From assembly GCA_023212695.1 (NCBI GenBank), contig JALCCG010000058.1, forward strand, positions 32,950 to 96,949: a DNA stretch of 64,000 bases, given 5' to 3'. This document shows positions 43,956 to 52,400 of this stretch, one piece after another. Position 1 is the stretch's first letter; the number at the start of each line of letters is the position of its first letter. Under the pieces are notes generated by a model. It had not been told where the DNA came from, made no database searches, and was given only the letters and a program-made list of their open reading frames with translations. This DNA is from Sporisorium sorghi. Its lineage: Eukaryota; Basidiomycota; Ustilaginomycetes; Ustilaginales; Ustilaginaceae. Both the position numbers and the translations under genes were made by a program.

Positions 43956-45458
43956 TCATGGGCCATCAGCGCCCTTGCGCCAGTGCGTCCACTCGTCCCA
44001 GATCTCATCCCTAAACTCCTTCTCGACCAGCACGCGCGCCGCAGTGACCGCAATCCCGTACGCCGCCTCCTTAGTCCTCTCATGCGCCTCCTCCGACCTC
44101 GCCGCCTCAGCGAACCCAACCGTGTGGTTCCCCTGCGTCTTCGGATCGTCCAAATGGATCGCATACTCCGCGTGCAGGCTCGGCAGCGCATACGTCACAT
44201 TACCAAAGTCCGTCGACGCCGCAAACGCCTCCGCGCCCACCTCGTACCCATACCGCTTCCGCAACACCCCGGCATACACCTCTGACAACCGCTCCGTATT
44301 GTGCACATCCGCATACGCCGTCTGCCAGTCATACACGCCTTTGCAGCCCGTAGCGAGCGCGGCGGCCTCGAAGCACGTCTGCACGCGCTTCACCAGCGCC
44401 TTCAACGCCGACACGGTGGGAGCACGCACGTTGTAGATGAGCGTCGATTCGCCCGGAACGACGTTGGGCGCCCAGTTGGTGCCCTTGATGATGCCGTGGA
44501 CGCGCTCGGTGGGGTGGATCTGCTGGCGGAGGGCGGAGACGTTGTTGTACGCAAGGACGGCTGCGTCGAGCGCATTGATGCCTTCCCAGGGTGCGGCGCC
44601 GGAGTGGGCGGTGCGGCCGGTGTACGTGACCACGACGGGTTGGACGGCGAGCATGGGGCCGGTGGCGCTGGACGGGCCTGGGTGCACCATGAGGCACGCG
44701 TCCATGTCTTTGTACGCACCTGCGTTTTCGAGGACGATCTTCCCACCGCCGCCTTCCTCCGCTGGCGTGCCCAGCAGCACCACTGTGCCCGCTACGTCCT
44801 TCTCCACCAGCGTGGCGGCGACGGACAGCGCAGCGGCCACACCCGAGATCGCAATCAGATTGTGCCCGCACGCATGCCCGATCCCGGGCAGTGCATCCAG
44901 CTCCGCCTGGAACCCGACCAGGCGCGAATCCTTATCTGCCCGGTGCGAAAACACAGCGCTGAACGCCGTCTCCACCCCATACGCGTGCGGCGTCACCTTC
45001 CACCCGCTCTTCCCCTTGAGATACTTGACGAACAGATCATGTGTGCGGCGCTCCTCCCACATGATCTCCGGGTGGTCGTGCATGTCGAGCGAGAGCTCGC
45101 GCAGCTCCGCGTCCAGCCGTGCGATCTCGGACTCGATGTGGGAGGCAACGTCCTGCATCACCGCGCTCAGCTCGAGGTCGGTGGATGCCGGGATGGCCGT
45201 GTAGCTCGGCAGGTGGGTATGGGCGCCACCGGAGGTGGCGAAGCCGCCGCAGCAGCGCTGTGTTGGAGTGGCGTCGAACGGCGGCGGGTTGCATGCGTCG
45301 TAGTAGATCGACGCTGACAGCGGGGACTTTTCGACGGGTGCGACGGTGGACGGCGAGACCGGTTGCGTGTGGGCAGGCGTGCACTTGCCGTCACATTTGC
45401 AGTTGCAATTATGCGTCTTGCCGCGCGATGGCTTGAGGAATGCAAAGCAGCCGACCAT
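43956..45458 (-). CDS. M20-family amidohydrolase (PM20D2/ACY1L2-like), 500 aa
   Basis: The ATG at 45458 opens 500 aa. The metallopeptidase core starts at about residue 105: DMHDHPEIMWEE, GFQAELDALPGIGHACGHNLIAIS (HACGHN metal ligand), GTPAEEGGGGK (catalytic Glu), MVHPGPSS and the dimerisation/lid domain (VVVTYTGRTAHSGAAPWEGINALDAAVLAY). STDFGNVTYALPSLHAEYAI supplies the last ligands. PM20D2 hydrolyses small dipeptides or acyl-amino acids in the cytosol. The N-terminal 100 residues carry an odd Cys cluster (C4 and NCNCKCDGKC at residues 17-26, then RCCGG), which could be palmitoylated or bind metal. It is convergent with the nitronate monooxygenase gene (75 bp between stops). Confidence 0.9.
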   Translation of the reverse strand: MVGCFAFLKPSRGKTHNCNCKCDGKCTPAHTQPVSPSTVAPVEKSPLSASIYYDACNPPPFDATPTQRCCGGFATSGGAHTHLPSYTAIPASTDLELSAVMQDVASHIESEIARLDAELRELSLDMHDHPEIMWEERRTHDLFVKYLKGKSGWKVTPHAYGVETAFSAVFSHRADKDSRLVGFQAELDALPGIGHACGHNLIAISGVAAALSVAATLVEKDVAGTVVLLGTPAEEGGGGKIVLENAGAYKDMDACLMVHPGPSSATGPMLAVQPVVVTYTGRTAHSGAAPWEGINALDAAVLAYNNVSALRQQIHPTERVHGIIKGTNWAPNVVPGESTLIYNVRAPTVSALKALVKRVQTCFEAAALATGCKGVYDWQTAYADVHNTERLSEVYAGVLRKRYGYEVGAEAFAASTDFGNVTYALPSLHAEYAIHLDDPKTQGNHTVGFAEAARSEEAHERTKEAAYGIAVTAARVLVEKEFRDEIWDEWTHWRKGADGP

Positions 45459-46053
45459 TTTTGCGATCGCTTGATGTAGTAGTGGTGGTTATGGCGAGGG
45501 AGCAAGAAGAAGCAAGGGCGGATGAGTGCGATTATAAACCCTATACCGCCCTCGGCTGGGTTTCCGATTTCGCTGACAAGCCGTGCGCGCGACAGGTGGG
45601 CTTGGATAGCCGCAGCAAGCCGGCGCTGTCTCTTCGGTCGTTTCCGCGGCGTATTGCACGGAGAATTTGGTCGACGCATTCGGATTTGCGCCCGCCCGCA
45701 CTCCACACATGGTACGCTGCACATTGCACACGACTGCGTCGTCCGTATCACTTTATCGCAGCGCAGACCAATCTTGGTCAGATCCGCACAAGCGATAACG
45801 GGCGTCCCGCGTGGTCGACCGGATAACAGGCATGCGTTGGGATTGGTCGAGGTGGGGGGAGCGCTTTCGTATCTCCTCGGCCAGATCGCAAGCATGTGAT
45901 GTACCCTTTGCTCGACACTCAGCATCTCACACGGATTCACACCACGACCAGCGTCCATCTTCGTCTAGGATTGCAATGATATCGTTCAAAGGTCGTAAAT
46001 ATGGTCGTAAAGCAAAGCGTCCTCAGAACATTCTCTCGCAGCCTCTATCTAGC
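45459..46053. other. Intergenic region upstream of the M20 gene
   Basis: About 595 bp holding the M20 promoter (a TTTATAA on the minus strand at about 45532-45538, 75 bp before the ATG) and the 3' flank of the large unknown gene. ORFs here look like chance. Confidence 0.55.
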
Positions 46054-48696
46054 CTACGCCTTGATCCGCAGCGATCCGATCTCGGGCACCTCCTGCACAC
46101 TGGCCAGGGCTGCCTCTGCCTGTGCACCCGATGCAGCTGCTGCATTGCTCGCATTCCCACTAAGGTCTTGAGGGATCTTCTCCGTTCTTGCTGCTTGGAT
46201 GGCCGCCATCTGGGTCGGGCTGATGTTGCGCTTCGGCGGAGCCGGGGAACCGAGAACGGCGACTTGGGCGACAGCAGCGTCATCACTCGTCTCCTTCTTC
46301 TTGAAAGCATGCTTCTTGGTCGGAGCAGTGGCAGCATCAGCGCTCACTCCAGGCAGCGGCATCAGCGCAGGCTGAGCAGATGGAGCGGCCAACGACGCAG
46401 GCGACGTCGCCCCTCCCGCACTCGGCTTCTCAGGCGGCGGTCCATCCAGCGGATAGTCCCACGGCCTCGGCACCAGCGCCATGGGCATGAACCACGTCCC
46501 CGCAATGCACACTCCATGCCCCTGATCCTGCGCCTGGATCGCCTTGTACTCGACCTCCATGAACGTCGAGATGTACTTGATGAACGGCAGCAGCTCCGGC
46601 ACGCCCCCGCTCACAGCCATCGTCTGCAGGAAAGACAAGAAAGCGCCCGACACTGAATGCGCTGTACCCAAGTACGCCATGGACGCTTCGGGAAGCGTAA
46701 TCTCGAATCCCCACCAGTGCACAAAGATGGCCATGCGGTCCAGAGGCGGGTGGATCGAGTCCATGTCCTGCGTCGCTCGTATCGCAGCGCCAGAGACGTC
46801 GGCGAGCACTTCGAATGCGCCCGAGCTCTGTGCGACCGTGCCGACGGGGTCCAGGATGAGCTGCAGTGGTGTTGAGCCCATGAGGCGCGGTCCGTCCAGC
46901 AGCGTGGGCAAGCTTGCGACGGAAAAGCTCTTGAGCAGCGGAGGTCGAGCGCTGGTTTCGTCTTTTGACTTCTCAGCATCTGCTGCTGAGCGAGTGGCCA
47001 GCAGTCCGCCCACCCCAGCAAGTGCAGCGGCAGCAGTACCCGTCGCGACGTTTGCCACATTGAACGCGCCACTCTTGTCCGTTGCAGGAGAATTGGAGCC
47101 ATTTGTAACAACCGCAGCAGCGTCGAGGTGCTGTGCATGCCTCTGATGCGCCTCGGCCTCTCCACAATCCAGGCAGACCATCTTGAGCGGTCGCGCGCCG
47201 GACTGAGTGGTTGGCTTTGTCGATGAAGCTGGTGGGGTTGACGGCACCGATGATGCAGGAGCTGGAGTAGGATCGTCTGCGCTCGGCGGAAGCGACGATG
47301 TGCGAGCTGTGACCTTAGCCTTCTGCGGCGAAGTCGAGGCTTCCGCCTGCAGCGTGATCTTTCGAAGCGCTTCCTCGGCGGCGCTCTTTGCCTTGCGCTC
47401 AATGGGAGGACGCGCTGGCGTGGCTGCATCGAGAGCATCAAGTGTCGCGCCAGGTCTTTTACGAATCTCGCTGTCGTCTTTCGTCACATTCCCCTCGAGC
47501 ATGGTGTCGGGCGCATCGACGGTGAGGATGCGCTCTTGACCATGATCGCCGGCGGTGCCGATGGTGACATCAGGCACAATCTGGCCGAGTCCACTGCGCA
47601 GCTTGTCCAGCGGCACAGGCATAGCGCGCAGTTCCTTGATAATGTTGTTCGCCGCATCGACATCGAGCAGCGCCGATTTGAGCCCTTTGAGCTGGGATCG
47701 ATCCACCACGGGCACAGGCTTGGCGCGCAGAGCCTTCTTCTTCTTGCCTTTCTTTCCCTGCTGCTCTGAGTCAGTGGCAGCAGCGTCAACTGCAGAGCTG
47801 AGACGCGGCGGGATGGGATGCAAGCCCATTCCTGCGTTGATCACCTGTTCCAGCGTCTTGGCGTGACGAGCTGCCACCGCCTGGTGCTTGGTCACTTTGA
47901 CTTTGGCCGCCTTGCTCTTTTCGCTCGTGCTGGCGTGGTGGATGCCCTTGCGGTCCCATCGGAAGAGCCGTCGCTTGGCAGCTGCAGCACCTGGCAGAGC
48001 GACAGTGTCCTCGAACCGTTCAGCAGAGGAGGACGTTCCGACGGAGGTGGCGCTCATAATCGAGTCGACACTCTGCCTGCGTGTGGCCGATGGAAGATCC
48101 GATGACGAGCGAGACTTGAGTCCACGCCATTTCGCCAGCTTGTTTTTCGACTTGGACTTGGAAGCGTGCTGCTCGTTGTGCTTGGCGGGTGCAGCGTCAG
48201 TGAGGGCAGCAAACGACTGTGCCTGTTCCCTCGCTTCGGCCATGTCTTCTGTAGACGGGCTGAAGCTGACCCGATGTGGTGACGTAGCTCTCGAAGCGCG
48301 ACGAGACGATGCGTCGGCTGCGGGTGTGAGTGCTGAGCGGATCGGACGAGTTTCTTTCGACGGTGATGGTGGCGCTAGATGCTGATCAGCAGAGTCGGCC
48401 TCAGGAGATGGATCGACGTCTGTGACGGCGTCGCTGGCCGGCGGTGAGACCTGAGCTGCATCCGAGTTTACGGTTGAATCGGCACTCGGCTTGGCTGTGA
48501 CGGCAGCAGCGGCCTGTTTCCGAGGCGAAGAGAAAGGGAGACGAAGCATGTTGAGGCTGAATCTGTTCTTGGCAGGGCTCGCTGATTCGGATGTGTTGTT
48601 GGTTGAGGAGGAGGCTTCGGTTGTCGAGGCTGGCGGCGGTGCTGCTTCCATCGACGCCGCATCGACGGCGACAGGCTGCGACTGCTGGTCTGCCAT
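46054..48696 (-). CDS. Large basidiomycete protein of unknown function, 880 aa
   Basis: Residues 1-230 are disordered (Ser/Ala/Pro), with basic clusters. Residues about 255-300 (RRLFRWDRKGIHH; KHQAVAARHAKTLEQVINAG) and 330-400 are more ordered. A block with CLDCGEAEAHQRHAQHL (about 500) resembles half a zinc site. The best conserved-looking part is residues 635-790: DPVGTVAQSSGAFEVLADVSG, IHPPLDRMAIFVHWWGFEITLPEASMAYL, SVSGAFLSFLQTMAVSGGVPELLPFIKYISTFMEVEYKAIQAQDQG and WFMPMALVPRPWDYPL. I have the impression of similar blocks in other basidiomycete hypothetical proteins, but cannot name a domain. An FVHWWGFEI hydrophobic helix may contact membranes. The function is unknown. Confidence 0.75.
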   Translation of the reverse strand: MADQQSQPVAVDAASMEAAPPPASTTEASSSTNNTSESASPAKNRFSLNMLRLPFSSPRKQAAAAVTAKPSADSTVNSDAAQVSPPASDAVTDVDPSPEADSADQHLAPPSPSKETRPIRSALTPAADASSRRASRATSPHRVSFSPSTEDMAEAREQAQSFAALTDAAPAKHNEQHASKSKSKNKLAKWRGLKSRSSSDLPSATRRQSVDSIMSATSVGTSSSAERFEDTVALPGAAAAKRRLFRWDRKGIHHASTSEKSKAAKVKVTKHQAVAARHAKTLEQVINAGMGLHPIPPRLSSAVDAAATDSEQQGKKGKKKKALRAKPVPVVDRSQLKGLKSALLDVDAANNIIKELRAMPVPLDKLRSGLGQIVPDVTIGTAGDHGQERILTVDAPDTMLEGNVTKDDSEIRKRPGATLDALDAATPARPPIERKAKSAAEEALRKITLQAEASTSPQKAKVTARTSSLPPSADDPTPAPASSVPSTPPASSTKPTTQSGARPLKMVCLDCGEAEAHQRHAQHLDAAAVVTNGSNSPATDKSGAFNVANVATGTAAAALAGVGGLLATRSAADAEKSKDETSARPPLLKSFSVASLPTLLDGPRLMGSTPLQLILDPVGTVAQSSGAFEVLADVSGAAIRATQDMDSIHPPLDRMAIFVHWWGFEITLPEASMAYLGTAHSVSGAFLSFLQTMAVSGGVPELLPFIKYISTFMEVEYKAIQAQDQGHGVCIAGTWFMPMALVPRPWDYPLDGPPPEKPSAGGATSPASLAAPSAQPALMPLPGVSADAATAPTKKHAFKKKETSDDAAVAQVAVLGSPAPPKRNISPTQMAAIQAARTEKIPQDLSGNASNAAAASGAQAEAALASVQEVPEIGSLRIKA

Positions 48697-49424
48697 GTCG
48701 TATGCGCTGTCGGATCCTGCCCGAAGCCTCTACGGAAAGAGAGAAGTGATAGAGGTCGGGAGAGAAAGAAGGTTGCGATGCTGTGACTAAAAGTACGGCG
48801 ACGAATAATGAAGGTTGAGGTCGCCTTGCTCTTGTGACCTTAGTTCAGGGGCTGTTTGGTGAATCCTCGAGCGTAGAAAGTGTGCATGCAGCTCGGATCT
48901 GCCGAAAAAAACAACAACAGCAGCTCGCCCTTCCCTCAATTTGGGGCCTGACAACATCGCAAGCGCTCTCTCTCTTTTGTGTGTTGGTCTCGACTTGGCT
49001 AATTTAGCCTCTTGGCCCCTGAGACGCGTCTCTCTCACCCATAGGTAACACTCTAACACTGTCAGAAAAATGCCCCGATGCGTGAATCGAGATGCACGAT
49101 GCACGATGCACGATGCACGATGCTCTCAGCCTTTTTGTGATTTCAGGCCGACGTCACGAAATCTGGCTGGACCCTTGACTTGAATGCAGGCTCAGCACTT
49201 TTTTGTCGAGCGCCGAGTGCGCACGGCTTGGCCGTTTCAGAAGAAGTGTGACTTGTCAAATGAAGTCAAGTTCAATCACCCGTTGCCACTGCGCAGCCAT
49301 CTCTTTCCTCGTCATTTCGACCCAAAATCATCATCATCATCTCCGTCGTCGAACGGGTAGCTGGCAACTTGCGTTCTCCCCTGAGGGGATGCTAGCTTGA
49401 CCTCGTCGCGACACCTTACCAGCG
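48697..49424. other. Divergent promoter region (unknown 880-aa gene / SNF2-RING gene)
   Basis: About 730 bp. It contains the four-unit 7-bp repeat at 49091-49118 and the presumed promoters of both genes. Confidence 0.6.
49091..49118. repeat. Tandem 7-bp repeat, four GATGCAC units
   Basis: GATGCAC occurs four times in perfect tandem with a partial fifth copy (GATGC) at 49119. It lies about 300 bp upstream of the SNF2-RING gene. Confidence 0.9.
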
Positions 49425-52400
49425 ATGGCGAGCTCGACAGCCGGTCCTTCTTCGCTTTCAACCTCAGGTGAGCAAGCCAACGCATCCATCTGGCCAGTAC
49501 AGCTCCGCGATAGAGGTGTTGCTTCCTCCTCCTCTACAACAGGCTCGGCCGTCGCGCGCAAAAGGCTCACCCACGTGCCGCTCAAGCAGCTCGATTTCGA
49601 AGACGTCTCCTACTTTCTCGACTTTGCCTTCCTTGCTGACCAGCAACCGCAGGCACCTGTCAAGCAAGAGGACCCGCTCGGCCTCAACAGCAATGGAATT
49701 GGTGCCAAGCGCAAACGGTCACCGTCCGAGGTGGCGCTCGCCAGCGGCTCATATAGCGCAAAGAGAAAAGGCAAGCAAGTGGCAGATTGTCACCTCGCCT
49801 ACGATCGAGCAAGCCTGATTGACACATGCTGCTGCTTCCACGTCAAAGCGCGCGAGGCCCAGGACATCGACCTGGTCCTCAGTCTCAAGCAAGGGCTGCA
49901 TCGCGCTTCACCAATTGACGACCTCGACTTTTCAGTCTCGAGCTGCGCCGCGTCCCGCCCTGATGACAGCATCATTGGCCACGTCATCCAGCTTTGCCAT
50001 CGTCCAACAGGCCGCCTCATCGCCGAATTGCCGGTTCTAACCACAGGTCAACCTTCAGAGCCTGACTCTGACCTCGGCAAGGCCACGAATGGCGAGTGGC
50101 TCGCTTCGCTTTCCAACGTCCTGGCAAGACGTGCTTCTCAAGCCAACGAATCTCTGAGCGCCAGCTTTTCTCTCGAGGTAGCCCCACCGCCGTCGGACGT
50201 CCCCTCCAATCGCGTGACTGCCGGCTCGCTCTTCCTCAAGCTCTCGGTTCAAGTCGATGCTCCCGTTTCAACGGACCCTGCGGGCACTTTGGCACGCGAC
50301 AAAATCCTCGACATGGCGAGGATCGTCCACTTTGCCGACCAATGGCCCGACCTTATCGACGAGACGCAAGACATAGATGCGAGCTTCGTCTACCAGAATC
50401 TGCGCCCGGCCTCCCTCGAGGCTCCTGATTCCGTTCAGCATGCGGATCTGGTACCCAACTTGCTCCCCTTCCAGAGGCGCTCCACCGCCTTCGTCCTAGG
50501 TCGCGAAGGTCTACTTCTCGACTCCAAAGGAACTCTCAGCAAGAGTGACAAGATCATCGGCCATGACGGTGAGGGCGATCTCGGCCTCTGGTGGAAACAA
50601 ATCAAGCCCGACCTCTACTACAACTGGATCGAAGCGCGTTTCGTCCGCGACCGCGAACTCACCTTGCATAGCAACTTCACGGGCGCCATGCTGGCCGAAG
50701 AGATGGGGCTTGGCAAGACAGTCGAAGCCGTCGCTCTCATGCTGCTCAATCCCGACCTCGCTGCCTCTCTGCGCGCTGGATGGTACGACGAGCGCAACGA
50801 GATCAACGTCGTGCCTACAAAGACCACCCTTATCGTCGCGCCCGAGTCGCTGCGTGCGCAATGGATCGAGGAGATCGCTCAACATGCGCCAAGCCTCGAA
50901 GTCTACTCGTATCTCAGCAGGACCAAGGCGGAGAGCGATGTGCCCGAGGGGCTGACGTGGGAGGACTGGGCCCAACACTTTGACGTCATGGTCATCTCCT
51001 ATTCTGTGCTCAGCAGGGAGCTCGGCACGGCCAAGGCTGTACGAGAGCGGTCTCGTCGTCACGAACGCAAGTATGAACGTCCACGCAGTCCCCTGGTCAA
51101 GTTGCATTTCCACCGTGTCCTCATGGACGAGGTGCAGATGATCGGCACTGGCAACGCGGCCGAGACTGTCTCCATGATTTCGCGCGGCTCGTCGATCGCC
51201 GTCTCAGGCACGCCTGTCAAGAAGATCGAGGATCTCAAGTCCTGCTTCCGCTTCCTCAGGGTTCCAGGCTATCTCGCTACTCCTTCGCAATGGCAGGCCA
51301 TGCTGCATCCTCTTCTCGCTCCGGCCCTCGTGCGCGTGCTTCGCACCATCGGCACACGACACACCAAGACGCAAGTCGCGTCAGAGATGTCGTTGCCATT
51401 GCAGAATCGCGCAGTGATTCCGATCGACTTCACCTCCATCGAAGCCGCCTTCTACGCCGATGTGTGGAAGGAAGCCTTGGCCGATATCTCTTACACGCAA
51501 GAAGGCGATCCGCAGTCTCCTGATCAGCAGCCGGACGTTGGCAAGATGCGACAACATCTTTTGCTGCTGCGTCAAGCCTGCACGCACCCGCAAGTGGCCG
51601 TGCAGTTCCGTCCTGGTGTGGTTGGATCGAGGAACTTGCGCAGCATCGATGAGGTGCTCGAGCTCATGATCGACTCGACTCGCACCGAGCTGCACAGCAC
51701 TCGCACCTTCTGGTTTGATCGACGCATCCACCGCAACATTCTCACACTGTATCGTCGCGAAGAGGATCAGCGTATCACTGCAGCCTTGCAGCTCGAGGAC
51801 ATCGAAAACGAGATCAACAACAACGTCCGGATCCTCGAGCAGGAGATTCTCGAGGGCGGTACCGCGGGGCCGCTCTATCGTTTCACACAGCAAGAGCTAG
51901 AGCTAGAGCAAAAGGCTGAAGCGCGTAGACGACGACTCGACGCAGACGGCACAGACGCCAGGTACGACGACGATGGCGAGAAGGCCTTGGAAGCGCTAGT
52001 CGGCGATCATCAGGCCTACCTTGTTCTTGTGGAGAAACGCAAGGCCAGAGCCATCCACGTCACCCAGCTTCGATCCTTGCTGCGCAACCTGCTCATGAAG
52101 CTGCATCGCCTGCTGCAATTCGTCGGCAATCTCTACTTTCAGCGCGGAGAGTATCTCGACGAACTAGAAAGGCCAGCTCAGGAGCAACGACAAAGTGACG
52201 CTGCAGCCATGAGCAACACGGACAATGCCACGGTCAAGGTCGAGGTAGACACAACTGCTCATCGGCTTCCTCTCGCTGCAGATTTCGCAGGCAATCAAGA
52301 TCCGAACAACGCGACAGAGGCTGCGGAGGCTCAGGGCGAGAAGCGTGCTACAAACGCCGATGGCACGGCAGCCCCTACACCGCTGCTGGCCGCCAAACTG

